A stretch of DNA of 64,000 nucleotides from Necropsobacter massiliensis (GTDB lineage: Bacteria > Pseudomonadota > Gammaproteobacteria > Enterobacterales > Pasteurellaceae): positions 181,154-245,153 of the forward strand of contig NZ_LN776186.1 in NCBI RefSeq assembly GCF_000827595.2, written 5' to 3'. Shown one piece after another: positions 1 to 9,892 of this stretch. The notes below the pieces were generated by a model. That model saw only the letters and a program-made list of their open reading frames with translations. It ran no database searches and was not told where the DNA came from. Numbering within the stretch: position 1 is the first letter of the stretch; the number at the start of each line of letters is the position of its first letter. The translations under genes were made by a program, and so were the position numbers.

Positions 1-1436
1 CGCTGGTAGGGTTGCCAGAAAAAACTGTTAAGGAGGCGCAAGATCGGGTGCGCAGTGCGCTGTTGAACGCAAATTTTAAATACCCGCCGAAACGTATCAC
101 CGTCAACCTTGCGCCTGCCGATTTGCCGAAAGAGGGCGGACGCTTTGACTTACCGATTGCGGTGGGCATTCTGGCGGCATCCGGGCAAATAGCCGCAAAA
201 AATTTACAGCGTTTCGAATTACTGGGCGAGCTGGCGCTGACCGGCAGTTTGCGCGGAGTGCATGGTGTGATTCCAGCGATATTGGCAGCGAAAAAGGTGG
301 GGCGTAGTCTGATTATTGCCCGTCATAATGCGAACGAAGCGGCGCTGGTGTCCGATCAGGATTCTTATTTTGCTGATTCGCTGCTGGATGTCGCGCAATT
401 TCTCAGCGATCAGGCGCCATTGCCGCTGGCGACCGTTGCCAATACGCCGAAGGCATCGGACTTGTCGAGCGAAAACCGCAAAGATTTAACCGATATCATC
501 GGTCAGCAGCATGCGAAGCGGGCGCTGATTATTGCTGCTGCCGGTCAGCATAATCTATTATTTCTGGGGCCGCCGGGAACGGGAAAAACCATGTTGGCAA
601 GCCGATTAACCGCATTGCTACCAGAAATGTCCGAGCAGGAAGCGATTGAAACCGCGTCGGTCACCAGTCTAGTGCAAAATGAACTGAATTTTCATAACTG
701 GAAGCAGCGTCCGTTCCGTGCGCCGCATCACAGTGCCTCATTGCCAGCATTGGTGGGGGGCGGCACGTTACCTAAACCCGGCGAAATATCGCTGGCGCAT
801 AACGGCGTGCTGTTTTTGGATGAGCTGCCGGAATTCGAGCGCAAGGTGCTGGATGCTTTGCGTCAGCCGTTGGAAAGCGGCGAGATTATTATTTCCCGAG
901 CCAATGCGAAAATTCGTTTTCCGGCGCGTTTTCAGCTGATTGCCGCGATGAATCCCAGCCCGACCGGACATTACACCGGGCAGCATAATCGCACTTCGCC
1001 GCAACAGGTGATGCGTTATCTGAACCGATTATCAGGGCCTTTTTTGGATCGTTTCGATTTGTCCATTGAAGTGCCGCTACTGCCACAGGGCGCGTTGCAA
1101 CAGCTTGGTGAACGGGGCGAAAGCAGCGAAAAAGTGCGGTCGAAAATTTTACGGGTTCGTGAAATACAATTTGCCCGGGCAGGAAAAATCAATGCGCATC
1201 TCAGCGGCAGAGAAATTGAACGGGATTGTCGGCTTTGCCGCGATGATGCCGTATTTCTGGAAAATGCGCTGACTAAGCTGGGGCTGTCTGTCCGTGCTTA
1301 TCACCGTATTTTGAAAGTCGCGCGCACAATCGCGGATCTCAATCAGGAGTCGCAAATTGCTCGCCCGCATTTGGCGGAAGCGCTGGGATATCGTGCGATG
1401 GACCGACTGTTGCAGAAGCTGTCGAATAATCTGTAA
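1..1436 (+). CDS. comM: ComM / YifB family Mg-chelatase-like AAA+ ATPase, 5'-truncated
   Basis: The gene is cut by the window start: the reading frame is open from base 3 (residues LVGLPEK), so the TTG at 12 is not the real start. About 477 residues remain of a family usually slightly over 500 long. An N-terminal Lon-protease-like fold (DLPIAVGIL) is followed by the AAA+ core with Walker A GPPGTGKT near residue 186 and a Walker B-like LFLDELPEF. Family members are hexameric helicases; in Haemophilus ComM promotes branch migration of incoming DNA during natural transformation, which fits the many uptake signals here. It converges on the yibQ-envC pair. Confidence 0.93.
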   Translation, partial: LVGLPEKTVKEAQDRVRSALLNANFKYPPKRITVNLAPADLPKEGGRFDLPIAVGILAASGQIAAKNLQRFELLGELALTGSLRGVHGVIPAILAAKKVGRSLIIARHNANEAALVSDQDSYFADSLLDVAQFLSDQAPLPLATVANTPKASDLSSENRKDLTDIIGQQHAKRALIIAAAGQHNLLFLGPPGTGKTMLASRLTALLPEMSEQEAIETASVTSLVQNELNFHNWKQRPFRAPHHSASLPALVGGGTLPKPGEISLAHNGVLFLDELPEFERKVLDALRQPLESGEIIISRANAKIRFPARFQLIAAMNPSPTGHYTGQHNRTSPQQVMRYLNRLSGPFLDRFDLSIEVPLLPQGALQQLGERGESSEKVRSKILRVREIQFARAGKINAHLSGREIERDCRLCRDDAVFLENALTKLGLSVRAYHRILKVARTIADLNQESQIARPHLAEALGYRAMDRLLQKLSNNL

Positions 1437-1476
1437 GGCGGCATTGCTCGCTTAAATTGGTCGGCAGAACCGAATG

Positions 1477-2325
1477 TTATTTCGGTATGCCGCGTAGCAG
1501 CGGAATAGCCGTAAACGGCGGTGCGGAGGTCGGCGCCGGTTGGGTGTTAAACAGCATAATAAACGGTTTCGGCGGAACGACTTTTTCATGCCGCCACAGG
1601 CTGCCGATACCGACCAGCTGAATATCGGTCGGTAAATGGCGAATGCCCGCCTGTAATACGGCAACGGTATTTTTGCGCGGATGACCGATAGCAATGGCGC
1701 TACCGTGCTTGCGGGCGTAATGCAGCGCATTATTGAATTGGCGCTGAACGTCGGCGAAATTATCACTATCATCGAGAAAAATATGCCGATCCAGCGATAT
1801 CACGCCCTGCTGTGCGGCGATTTTGCCAGCTACCGAGCGTCCGATTGTGCGGCTGTCGAGAAAAAACAGATGTTGTGCGTGCAGCGCGCTCATTAGTTTG
1901 GTCATTAAATCCGTATCCGCAGTAGCTGCGCTGCCCATGTGGTTATTCATGCCGATAGCGTGGGAAACAATGTTTTTAGCATTTTGCACTCGCCGGTTGA
2001 CTTCATCCTGACTCATGCCCAGCGTCAGCCCGCCGGGTTCGATTTTCTGGTTGCTTAACGGTTGCATCGGCATGTGGATCAGAATATCGCGTCCTTGTTG
2101 CTGAGCCTGCCGATTGCGTTGCTCGGCATAGGGTGCGGAAGGAATAATTGCCACCGAGACTTCTTTCGGTAGCGCGTAAATAGCGGCATCTTCCCTTGCA
2201 CGATAACCGATATCATCGATTACAATGGCAAGCTGTCCGTGGTTTGCACCCATCGTCGGAGAACAGAAAAAGGCTGCGCAAATCATTGAAATTTTGACCG
2301 CACTTTGTATGGTTTTTTTTATCAT
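1477..2325 (-). CDS. yibQ: Divergent polysaccharide deacetylase family protein YibQ
   Basis: A 282-residue protein with an N-terminal signal peptide (hydrophobic ICAAFFCSPTMGA) followed by a divergent polysaccharide deacetylase (DUF610) domain. The start of the fold is visible as AIVIDDIGYR, and conserved stretches such as IPSAPYAEQRN, HMPMQP and NNHMGSAAT follow. It is predicted to be periplasmic; the substrate is not known. Its ATG overlaps the TGA of envC (ATGA overlap at 2322-2325), so the two are translationally coupled, as in other gammaproteobacteria where envC and yibQ are neighbours. Confidence 0.9.
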   Translation of the reverse strand: MIKKTIQSAVKISMICAAFFCSPTMGANHGQLAIVIDDIGYRAREDAAIYALPKEVSVAIIPSAPYAEQRNRQAQQQGRDILIHMPMQPLSNQKIEPGGLTLGMSQDEVNRRVQNAKNIVSHAIGMNNHMGSAATADTDLMTKLMSALHAQHLFFLDSRTIGRSVAGKIAAQQGVISLDRHIFLDDSDNFADVQRQFNNALHYARKHGSAIAIGHPRKNTVAVLQAGIRHLPTDIQLVGIGSLWRHEKVVPPKPFIMLFNTQPAPTSAPPFTAIPLLRGIPK

Positions 2326-3551
2326 CTCAACCAGCCCGTAGGATTGACCGCTACACCTTTGCGGCGAATTTCAAAATAAAGCCCGCTGCGCGCCTGACCG
2401 CCGGACGAGCCGACTTCCGCGATTTTTTGTCCGGCTCTGACCAACTGCCCTTCTTTTACCGACACCGCTTGATTATAACCGTACAGGCTGAGATCATTTT
2501 CCCCGTGTTTGACGATCACCATCAAACCGTATCCCTGTAGCCAGCTAGATAAAATCACTCGCCCGTCGGCAATGGCTTTAACCGGTGTGCCGCTTCCCGC
2601 ACCGATGACGATACCTTTCCATTTCAGCTCGCCCATTTGGCTGGAACCGAAACTGTTGAGGATTTTACCCGACACCGGAGAAGCATATTGTTTTCTCGGT
2701 TGCCCTAATCCGCCGGAGCCGGACAGCAGCTGTTTTTCTTGTGCGGTTGGGGTGTAAGGTTTCTGGTTTTTCCGTTCTTCCTGCCGCTGTTTTTGTGCCA
2801 GCGCTTCGCGTTCGCGTTTTTCCTGTTCGCGAGCTGCCTGTTCCGCCCGTTGAATCTGGCGGCGTAAGGCGTTTTCGTTGGCTTTCAGTGTGTCCAGTTT
2901 ATTTTGATCCCGCGCCAGACTGCGATTTAACTGGTTCAGTGTAGATTGCCGTTCGCGTTGGACTTTCTGCAAATCCTGCTGTTGTTTTTTCTGGCTGGCT
3001 AATTGATTTTGATGGGCTTTTTGCTGTTCCTGCACCGTAAGTTTATCCTGCGCCAGTTGCAATTGCGTGGCTTTCAGCTCTTCAATCAGCACCAGTCGCG
3101 CCTGATTCATATGGTCATAATAGGCTTTCATGCGTTCGGCTTTTTGCGCATCTTCGGAAAACAATTTTTCCAGCGTAGTAGGATTGATGCCCGAACGATA
3201 CATCGCATCCAATTGTTTTGCCAATTTATTTTTCTGCGCCGCTTCTTGTTTTTCCAGCTGTTTGATTTGTTTGTCGGTATCAGCGATCGTCTTACGGATT
3301 TCTTTCAGATCCGATTCGGTCTGGCGCAGTTCACCGAGTACGCCGTTAATTCGGGTTTCCTGATTTTTTAAGGTGGATTGCAGTTTGTTTTGTTCCCGCT
3401 TTTGTTCGGCGATTTTTTGTTCCTGTTGTTTGATTTGCTGCTGGATTTTAGACAAGTCATTGCCGTGTACCGAAAACGACAATACGATTCCGGCACAGAA
3501 AAGTGCGGTGAGTTTTTTTATTGTTTTGCTTATTTTGAGTGACAACGGCAT
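2322..3551 (-). CDS. envC: Murein hydrolase activator EnvC
   Basis: Start placed at the ATG at 3551, giving 409 residues; a TTG at 3572 would add seven residues before the signal sequence. The order is signal peptide (ALFCAGIVLSFSVHG), a long Gln/Glu/Lys-rich coiled coil (about residues 30-270), and a C-terminal LytM/M23-like domain (GKILNSFG, IVIGAGSGTPVKAIADGRVI, LYFEIRRKGVAVNPTGWL). In the EnvC family this domain is degenerate and activates the amidases AmiA/AmiB at the division septum rather than cutting peptidoglycan. It is the first gene of a pair with yibQ. Confidence 0.94.
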   Translation of the reverse strand: MPLSLKISKTIKKLTALFCAGIVLSFSVHGNDLSKIQQQIKQQEQKIAEQKREQNKLQSTLKNQETRINGVLGELRQTESDLKEIRKTIADTDKQIKQLEKQEAAQKNKLAKQLDAMYRSGINPTTLEKLFSEDAQKAERMKAYYDHMNQARLVLIEELKATQLQLAQDKLTVQEQQKAHQNQLASQKKQQQDLQKVQRERQSTLNQLNRSLARDQNKLDTLKANENALRRQIQRAEQAAREQEKREREALAQKQRQEERKNQKPYTPTAQEKQLLSGSGGLGQPRKQYASPVSGKILNSFGSSQMGELKWKGIVIGAGSGTPVKAIADGRVILSSWLQGYGLMVIVKHGENDLSLYGYNQAVSVKEGQLVRAGQKIAEVGSSGGQARSGLYFEIRRKGVAVNPTGWLR

Positions 3552-3741
3552 ACCCAAATCCTGAATTTCCAACCGAGGGATAAATATATCATTATTTGCC
3601 TTCAGGCTCTAAATATTCCTGTGTAAAATTCCTGTAAATTCTTGCGGAAGATCAGGAAAGCACCGCTTTTCGCTTTTAAAAGCAGGAAAATTTTGCTATA
3701 AAGTGCCCAGTATTTTTTATTCGACACGAGGAGATTTTTTT

Positions 3742-4425
3742 ATGGAATTAGTATTTATTCGCCACGGTTTTAGTGAGTGGAATGCTAAAAACTTATTTAC
3801 CGGCTGGCGCGATGTAAACCTGACCGAACGCGGTGTGGAAGAAGCGAAAGCGGCCGGTAAAAAATTATTGGATGCTGGCTATGAATTTGATATTGCGTTC
3901 ACTTCCGTGTTAACCCGCGCGATCAAAACTTGTAACATCGTGTTGGAAGAATCTCGTCAGTTATGGATTCCGCAGGTGAAGAGCTGGCGCTTGAATGAAC
4001 GTCATTACGGCGAATTGCAGGGATTAGACAAAAAAGCCACAGCGGAAAAATATGGTGACGAACAGGTGCATATTTGGCGTCGTTCTTATGACACGTTGCC
4101 ACCGTTGTTGGACCCGAAAGATCCGAATTCCGCCCATAATGACCGCCGTTATGCGCATTTACCGGCCGATGTGATTCCAGACGGTGAAAATCTGAAAGTA
4201 ACCTTGGAACGCGTACTGCCGTTCTGGGAAGATCAGATTGCGCCGGCGTTGCTGTCTGGCAAACGCGTCCTGGTTACCGCGCACGGTAACTCGCTGCGCG
4301 CACTGGCAAAACACATTATCGGTATTTCCGATGCGGATATTATGGATTTTGAAATTCCGACCGGTCAGCCGTTAGTGTTGAAACTGGATGATAAATTAAA
4401 CTTTGTGGATAAATTCTATCTGTAA
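3742..4425 (+). CDS. gpmA: 2,3-bisphosphoglycerate-dependent phosphoglycerate mutase
   Basis: Start placed at the ATG at 3742 behind the ribosome site GAGGAG, giving 227 residues, the usual length in Haemophilus; the frame stays open back to 3703 but that extension is not family-like. Interconverts 3- and 2-phosphoglycerate in glycolysis. The phosphohistidine motif RHGFSEWN lies at the N-terminus, and AHGNSLRAL carries the second active-site histidine near residue 180. It stands alone, with a clear terminator downstream. Confidence 0.97.
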   Translation: MELVFIRHGFSEWNAKNLFTGWRDVNLTERGVEEAKAAGKKLLDAGYEFDIAFTSVLTRAIKTCNIVLEESRQLWIPQVKSWRLNERHYGELQGLDKKATAEKYGDEQVHIWRRSYDTLPPLLDPKDPNSAHNDRRYAHLPADVIPDGENLKVTLERVLPFWEDQIAPALLSGKRVLVTAHGNSLRALAKHIIGISDADIMDFEIPTGQPLVLKLDDKLNFVDKFYL

Positions 4426-4442
4426 GTGATGATGTGATAAAG

Positions 4443-4472
4443 ATTCCCCGTATGAATGCGGGGAATTTTTTT
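4443..4472 (+). terminator. Rho-independent terminator of gpmA
   Basis: An inverted repeat (ATTCCCC / GGGGAAT) with a short loop is followed by seven T, 18 bases after the gpmA stop. Confidence 0.85.
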
Positions 4473-4523
4473 GCAGTCAACACAGGTATGATAGGCAAAA
4501 GTGCGGTGCAAATTCACTGAGTT

Positions 4524-4946
4524 TTATGCCTGATTGCAGCTTTCAAACCAGCTTTCCAGAATCAAGCAGGCGGAAATGCCGTCCACTTTGCCTTTTTCCA
4601 GGGCGCGGTAGCCGCCGCGGGTAAAGATTTCACTTCTTGCTTCAGTTGTGGTCAGACGTTCGTCTTGTAATTCCACACGAATGCCAAAACGACCGTGCAG
4701 GCGATTGGCAAATTTTCTGGCGCGCGCCGTCAGCGCTTGTTCCGTGCCGTCCATATTCAGCGGCAAACCGACAACGATAATATCCGGCTGCCATTCACGC
4801 AGACATTTTTCGATTTTCGCCCAGTCTGGAATGCCGTCCTGCGCTTTAAATGCCGGCAGCGCTTGCGCCGTTGCTGTGACGCTTTGTCCGACGGCGCAAC
4901 CGATGCTGCGGGTACCGAAATCAAAAGCGAGTGCAGTGAGCGTCAT
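4524..4946 (-). CDS. ruvX: Pre-16S rRNA processing nuclease / Holliday-junction-resolvase-like protein YqgF (RuvX)
   Basis: The protein starts at the ATG at 4946 (140 residues); the upstream TTG at 4952 would lie inside yqgE. The RNase H-like fold begins [15 protein letters not shown] with the catalytic Asp, continues with [15 protein letters not shown], and ends with [11 protein letters not shown] and [14 protein letters not shown]. YqgF is an essential nuclease involved in maturing the 5' end of 16S rRNA in Escherichia coli. The start codon shares one base with the stop of yqgE (TAATG), indicating coupled translation. Confidence 0.93.
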   Translation of the reverse strand: MTLTALAFDFGTRSIGCAVGQSVTATAQALPAFKAQDGIPDWAKIEKCLREWQPDIIVVGLPLNMDGTEQALTARARKFANRLHGRFGIRVELQDERLTTTEARSEIFTRGGYRALEKGKVDGISACLILESWFESCNQA

Positions 4947-5503
4947 TAACAATGCCCCGCCTGATAAGCAAAGTTGTGATTATGGATGCCCAGCAGCAGA
5001 TTGGCTTCCAGCCAGCGTTCTTCGCAAGGCACATCAAATAAAATCCGTTCGTTGGCAGGCGCGATCAGCCAGTCGTTGTTGGCGATCTCCTGTTCCAGCT
5101 GCTCCGGCGACCAGCTGGCGCAGCCGAGCGCGACCAAGTATTTGTGCGGTGCCAAGGGGGTGCCGAAGCTGTCGATGACATCTGCTGAGGTGGTCAGATA
5201 TAAGTTATCGGTAACTTTATAGCTGTGCTGGAACGGGCGCGGTGCGGCGGTATGCAGAATAAAGCCACGTTCAAGGTTCGTCGGGCCGCCCGCCAATACC
5301 AGTTCGTTAGGATAACGACGGTTATCCGCCATCATAAAATTCATTTTCGCACACAGTTCGGCAATACTTAAATCCGTCGGTCGGGTCAGTACCAGCCCCA
5401 TAGCGCCTTGTTCGTTATGCTCGCAGATATACACCACGGAACGATTGAAATATTCATCCTCCAGATGCGGCATCGCGATAAGAAAGTGATTCTGTAGTTC
5501 CAT
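4946..5503 (-). CDS. yqgE: YqgE/AlgH family protein (DUF179)
   Basis: 185 residues matching the YqgE/AlgH family: N-terminal [40 protein letters not shown] split over the first 45 residues, then [12 protein letters not shown] and a conserved [12 protein letters not shown] near residue 130. The biochemical function is not established. It is usually found next to yqgF, as here, and probably forms an operon rsmE-yqgE-yqgF on the minus strand (20 bases from rsmE). Confidence 0.92.
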   Translation of the reverse strand: MELQNHFLIAMPHLEDEYFNRSVVYICEHNEQGAMGLVLTRPTDLSIAELCAKMNFMMADNRRYPNELVLAGGPTNLERGFILHTAAPRPFQHSYKVTDNLYLTTSADVIDSFGTPLAPHKYLVALGCASWSPEQLEQEIANNDWLIAPANERILFDVPCEERWLEANLLLGIHNHNFAYQAGHC

Positions 5504-5523
5504 ATCTCTTGTATCTCAATAAA

Positions 5524-6258
5524 TTAAGCCAAATCACCGAAACAAACCTGCAAGGCGCTGATCGCCGTTAACGCTGCGGTTTCGGTGCGTAATATGCGTT
5601 TGCCCAACAGCACTTCGGTAAAGCCCTGTTGTTCTGTTTGCGCGATTTCTTGCGCCGATAAGCCGCCTTCCGAGCCAATCAGCAGACGCACGCCCGCCGG
5701 CGGAATGTTCGGCAGACTACGGATGCTGTATTGCGCCCGTGGATGCAGGTTGAGTTTCAGGCTGCCGTCTTGTTCTGCGCACCAGTCCTGCAAGTTCATC
5801 ATCGGGCGAATCTGCGGAATCACATTACGTCCGCATTGTTCGCAGGCTGCGATAGCAATTTTCCGCCACTGGCGGATTTTTTTCTCCATGCGTTCGTCAT
5901 CCAGCTTCACACCGCAGCGTTCCGACCATAAGGGCGTGATAATATTGACCCCGAGTTCGACGGATTTTTGGATAGTAAACTCCATTTTCTCCCCGCGTGA
6001 AATAACCTGTCCTAGATGAATATGCAGATTGCTTTCGCGATCATCAAGGCATCGTTGGTTGATTTTTGCTTCGACGGCTTTTTTATCCGCACGGATAATC
6101 GTCGCCCTATAAATATGGTTGCTGCCGTCGAATAATTCAAGCTGCTCGCCCGCTTGCATACGCAGCACGCGCCCCACATGATTAGCGGCATCTTCGCTGA
6201 GCTGGCAGCGGCTTGTTTCGGTCAACGGTTCGGGATGATAAATTCTGGGTATTCTCAT
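5524..6258 (-). CDS. rsmE: 16S rRNA (uracil1498-N3)-methyltransferase
   Basis: 244 residues with an N-terminal PUA-like RNA-binding part ([18 protein letters not shown]) and a C-terminal SPOUT methyltransferase knot: [14 protein letters not shown] for S-adenosylmethionine binding and [12 protein letters not shown] at the knot. RsmE methylates U1498 in the decoding region of the small subunit. It leads the minus-strand run rsmE-yqgE-yqgF. Confidence 0.95.
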   Translation of the reverse strand: MRIPRIYHPEPLTETSRCQLSEDAANHVGRVLRMQAGEQLELFDGSNHIYRATIIRADKKAVEAKINQRCLDDRESNLHIHLGQVISRGEKMEFTIQKSVELGVNIITPLWSERCGVKLDDERMEKKIRQWRKIAIAACEQCGRNVIPQIRPMMNLQDWCAEQDGSLKLNLHPRAQYSIRSLPNIPPAGVRLLIGSEGGLSAQEIAQTEQQGFTEVLLGKRILRTETAALTAISALQVCFGDLA

Positions 6259-6355
6259 AATTATTCGGAATTAAAAAATTTGCCTTATCATAACAGAAAT
6301 AAAAAAACGGTGAAAAAATTCACCGCACTTTATTGAATATTCGTTATCGCCGTCG

Positions 6356-6577
6356 TTATTTTACGACGGTGATCGTCCATTTGGCGTCATCGATCTGTTC
6401 AAAATCCGTGACTGTATAACCTTCTTCTGCCGCCCAGTTCGGAATGGCTTCCGTTGCTTGAGTGCAGTCAAATTCAATTTGCAGACCGTCACCCTTAGCT
6501 AAGGTTGCCATTGCCGCTTTTGCCTCGACTAATGGAAACGGGCAAACTAATCCCGTGGTTTTTAGTTTTACGATCAT
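6356..6577 (-). CDS. tsuB: TusA-like sulfur carrier YeeD (thiosulfate uptake partner TsuB)
   Basis: 73 residues of the TusA/SirA fold with the catalytic Cys in CPFPLVEAK near the N-terminus, and a body (EFDCTQATEAIPNWAAEEGY) nearly identical in pattern to E. coli YeeD. YeeD/TsuB cooperates with the membrane protein YeeE/TsuA in thiosulfate import. The gene follows tsuA by 10 bases on the same strand, so the two almost certainly work together. Plain TusA is the alternative reading, but the pairing argues for TsuB. Confidence 0.88.
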   Translation of the reverse strand: MIVKLKTTGLVCPFPLVEAKAAMATLAKGDGLQIEFDCTQATEAIPNWAAEEGYTVTDFEQIDDAKWTITVVK

Positions 6578-6587
6578 ATTGTTCTCC

Positions 6588-7640
6588 TTATGGTGCGTTA
6601 AATGATATTTGCGCTAATTTAAGTTGCTGCGGGCGGATAATGGTGAAATAGGCGGCAACCCAAGTGCCTGCGATCATTACCGGCAATGCCAGCCAGCCTT
6701 GCCAAGAGAAAAAGGCGGTTTCCACCAAGCCGTTACCGATAGAACAGCCACCCGCCAGTGTCGCGCCGATACCCATTAGCATACCGCCGACTGCGCTGCG
6801 TAACAGCGTGGTGACGTCTGGCACGCGGAAACGGAATTCGTTACTGCCTTTTGCCGCAATGAACGAACCGACGAAAATGCCTAACACCAGATAAACGCCC
6901 CAGTTAATGAATTTGCTTTCGCCGGTGATCAGATACTGCATAATGTTGGCGGACGGTCCGGTGATTCCCAATCCGAATTCCCGCCCAGTCGCCACACTTA
7001 ACGGCCAAGCTGCCAGTGCGATTAAGCCGACCAAGATTGCGGTGAAGAACGGATCCCAGCGTTTTTCAAATAAAAGGTGCGCCAGACCGGTTTTTTTCGG
7101 TTTTAGTGCGGCCAGCTTAGCTCGTGGCTTGGTAAGATGGCGGAAAACGTAAAATAAGGTTACAGCGCTTAATAGGGTGACTAGCCACCACGGGGAAATG
7201 CCGAGAGAATCGTAAATTGTGCGGTGTTCAATCGTTATACCGCGCAAGGCGTCGTTAAATGCCCCTAACGGTCCGCTGCGCATCATGGCGCTGAGCAGCA
7301 TGTAAGTGAATAAAGCCACCCAACTGCCGATCAATCCCTCACCTGCGCGATACCATGTGCCGGTGGCGCACCCGCCCGCCAGCACGATACCGATGCCGAA
7401 TACGAAAGCACCGAGCAATACCGCGAAAAACGCCAGATTCTCCGCCGGTTCAACACTGAGCAGACCGCTTTGTTTTAAGGCGAAAAACCCCACTGATTGA
7501 ATGCTGACGGCAATCAGCAAAGCGATAAACATTTTATTGCTTTTGGTGATATATAAATCGCGGAATGCGCCGGTAATGCAAAAACGCCCGCGCTGCATCA
7601 CAAAACCCAGCAGCATGCCGCATAAAAGTCCGCTGAACAT
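6588..7640 (-). CDS. tsuA: YeeE/YedE family thiosulfate transporter (TsuA)
   Basis: Start chosen at the ATG at 7640 (MFSGLLCGMLLG; about 350 residues); an upstream ATG at 7658 adds six residues. It is a multi-spanning inner-membrane protein with the duplicated YeeE signatures: MQRGRFC near residue 20, LAGGCATGTWYRAGEGLIGSW around residue 110, and LAGGCSIGNGL in the second half. These conserved cysteines relay thiosulfate in YeeE. It forms a unit with tsuB downstream. It supplies reduced sulfur, complementing the sulfate importer and cysE elsewhere in the window. Confidence 0.9.
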   Translation of the reverse strand: MFSGLLCGMLLGFVMQRGRFCITGAFRDLYITKSNKMFIALLIAVSIQSVGFFALKQSGLLSVEPAENLAFFAVLLGAFVFGIGIVLAGGCATGTWYRAGEGLIGSWVALFTYMLLSAMMRSGPLGAFNDALRGITIEHRTIYDSLGISPWWLVTLLSAVTLFYVFRHLTKPRAKLAALKPKKTGLAHLLFEKRWDPFFTAILVGLIALAAWPLSVATGREFGLGITGPSANIMQYLITGESKFINWGVYLVLGIFVGSFIAAKGSNEFRFRVPDVTTLLRSAVGGMLMGIGATLAGGCSIGNGLVETAFFSWQGWLALPVMIAGTWVAAYFTIIRPQQLKLAQISFNAP

Positions 7641-7849
7641 AATAAAAACTCCTGTCATGACACAAATAATAAAAGTGCGTTATTATCGGCAAAGCGCTTT
7701 GCACGACGCCAATAATTTTTGCTTCGTAGTTATAATAATTTGTTATTAAACGAATGAGAAAATAGCACAAATAAAGCTGAAAAGTGCGGTGAAAAATCTG
7801 ATAAAATAGATGCCGTTTGAAGTGATATCTTAAAGGTAAGGGTTGAGTT

Positions 7850-8560
7850 ATCGAAAACTGGCAACGGGGCTTTGTGCTGCATCGCCGTGCTTACGGCGAG
7901 ACAAGTTTATTGGTGGATGTGTTTACCGAGGAAACGGGACGTTTGACGCTGCTGGCAAAAGGGGCGCGGGCAAAACGTTCGCCCCAGAAGGGCATTTTGC
8001 AACCCTTTACCCCGCTGCTGCTGCGCTGGAGCGGGCGCGGCGAGCTGAAAACGTTAACCAAAGCGGAACCTGCTGCCATTAGTCTGCCGCTGCGAACCGA
8101 GGCGCTTTACAGCGGATTTTATGTGAATGAGCTGATTATGCGTTTGCTGGCGGCGGAAACCGCCTATCCGCAATTGTTTCAGGATTATCTGCACTGTCTG
8201 ACTGCGCTTGCCGCTGCGCCCGAGCAGCTTGAAAGCGGTTTGCGCCGGTTTGAGTTCCGTTTGTTACATACCATGGGATACGGTGTGGATTTTTGTCATT
8301 GCGCGGGTTCCGGCGAGCCGGTGGATGCAGATATGACCTATCGTTATCGGGCAGAAAAAGGCTTTATCGCTTCACTAATCAAAGACAATCTCACTTTTTA
8401 CGGGCGGGAGTTGCTTGCTTTTGCGCGACAGGAATTTACTGATCCCGCCGTACTACAGGCGGCGAAACGTTTTATCCGAATTGCGCTGAAACCCTATTTG
8501 GGCGCAAAACCGCTGAAAAGCCGCGAACTGTTTACTCAATCCGTTTTATATCGAAGATAA
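7850..8560 (+). CDS. recO: DNA repair protein RecO, probable non-AUG start
   Basis: RecO loads RecA onto gapped DNA together with RecF and RecR. The body is a clear RecO ([51 protein letters not shown]). The first standard start codon is GTG at 7874, but the conserved N-terminal residues ENWQRGF are encoded upstream of it in the same frame. An in-frame TGA at 7844 leaves no ATG, GTG or TTG. I therefore place the start at the ATC at 7850, which has a good ribosome site (AAGGTAAGGG) about 8 bases before it. A GTG start at 7874 (228 residues) or an assembly error are the alternatives. Confidence 0.88.
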   Translation: MENWQRGFVLHRRAYGETSLLVDVFTEETGRLTLLAKGARAKRSPQKGILQPFTPLLLRWSGRGELKTLTKAEPAAISLPLRTEALYSGFYVNELIMRLLAAETAYPQLFQDYLHCLTALAAAPEQLESGLRRFEFRLLHTMGYGVDFCHCAGSGEPVDADMTYRYRAEKGFIASLIKDNLTFYGRELLAFARQEFTDPAVLQAAKRFIRIALKPYLGAKPLKSRELFTQSVLYRR

Positions 8561-8563
8561 ATC

Positions 8564-9883
8564 ATGGCGTTATTTTATACCCCGCAGAAAAATACAAAGT
8601 CGGTGCCGGCATTTGAGGCGAATATTCTGGAATTGGACTATCAGGGCTTGGGCGTGGCGAGAGTCAACGGCAAAACTTGGTTTGTGGAAAATGCGTTGCC
8701 CGGCGAGACCGTGCGGGTTGCCGTGCTTGAGGAAAAGCGGCAATACGGAAAAGGACGGGCGGTGAACATTCTGCATGCTGCGCCGGAGCGCTGTTTGCCG
8801 CGTTGTGCTTATTATCAGCAATGCGGCGGCTGTCAAGGGCAACATATCGCCATCGCGTTGCAGCGTCGGGCGAAACAGAATGCGCTGTTTCAGCGCTTGC
8901 GCAAATTGCAGCCGCAGGGCATCGAATTTATGCCGATGATCGTCGGCGAACCTTGGCATTATCGCCGTCGGGCGCATTTTGCCATACGCTGTAACGGCAA
9001 GCATAACGGCGTCGCGCTGGGGTTTCGGCGCAAAAACTCGCAACAGATTGTACCGATTACAGGCTGCGCGGTGCTGGAAGCGCCGATTAACGATTTACTG
9101 CCGAAACTGACCGCACTTTTTGCCCATTGGTCGCAGCCGAAATTGCTGGGACATCTGGAACTGACCGTCGCCGATAACGGACTGGCACTGTTGCTGCGCC
9201 AGCGTGGAAATCTGGCGAAAACCGACCGCACTTTACTGCAACGGCTTGCCGAGCAGCAGAATTTGATGTTGTTTGTGCAGGATGACGAGCGCATTGAACA
9301 GTTGCACGGCGAATCACCTTATTATCAGCTGAACGACGATCTGCGCCTACAGTTTGATATTGCGGATTTTATTCAAGTTAACGCCGCGCTGAACCGGCGA
9401 ATGGTTGACACCGCGCTGGACTGGCTGGCGCTCACGAAACAGGATAACGTGCTGGATTTATTCTGCGGCATGGGTAATTTCACGCTGCCTATCAGCCGAC
9501 TGGCGAAAAGTGCGGTCGGTATTGAGGGTGTTTCCGCGATGGTGGAAAAAGCGGTAAAAAATGCGGAACGAAATAATTGCACTAATGTCCAATTTTACCG
9601 AGGGGATCTCGACCAACCGTTTATACGACAACAGTGGTCAAAACGCGAATTCAATAAGATTTTGCTTGATCCGCCGCGCAGTGGTGCCGCATTCGCACTC
9701 AATGCGCTGTGCGGTTTAGGCGCGGAAAAAATCCTTTATGTCTCTTGTAATCCCGCGACGCTGCTGCGGGATGCGGAAATCTTATTGAATTCAGGTTATC
9801 AGTTGAAACGAACGGCGATGATCGATATGTTTCCGCATACGGGACATTTGGAAAGCATCAGCCTGTTTGAAAAACGACAATAG
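8564..9883 (+). CDS. rlmD: 23S rRNA (uracil1939-C5)-methyltransferase RlmD
   Basis: 439 residues. A TRAM-like N-terminal domain is followed by an iron-sulfur cluster site (C81, C87, C90 within CAYYQQCGGC) and a class I methyltransferase domain (VLDLFCGMGNFTLP; LLDPPRSGA), with the catalytic cysteine in YVSCNPATLLRD near the C-terminus. It modifies U1939 of 23S rRNA. It begins 3 bases after recO and is followed 9 bases later by relA, so the three probably share a transcript. Confidence 0.95.
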   Translation: MALFYTPQKNTKSVPAFEANILELDYQGLGVARVNGKTWFVENALPGETVRVAVLEEKRQYGKGRAVNILHAAPERCLPRCAYYQQCGGCQGQHIAIALQRRAKQNALFQRLRKLQPQGIEFMPMIVGEPWHYRRRAHFAIRCNGKHNGVALGFRRKNSQQIVPITGCAVLEAPINDLLPKLTALFAHWSQPKLLGHLELTVADNGLALLLRQRGNLAKTDRTLLQRLAEQQNLMLFVQDDERIEQLHGESPYYQLNDDLRLQFDIADFIQVNAALNRRMVDTALDWLALTKQDNVLDLFCGMGNFTLPISRLAKSAVGIEGVSAMVEKAVKNAERNNCTNVQFYRGDLDQPFIRQQWSKREFNKILLDPPRSGAAFALNALCGLGAEKILYVSCNPATLLRDAEILLNSGYQLKRTAMIDMFPHTGHLESISLFEKRQ

Positions 9884-9892
9884 GAAGAAATT

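Noticed and set aside
3003..3371. A 122-residue plus-strand frame inside envC
   Set aside because: It is the antisense shadow of the Gln/Lys-rich coiled coil of EnvC, giving an artificial Phe/Leu-rich product.
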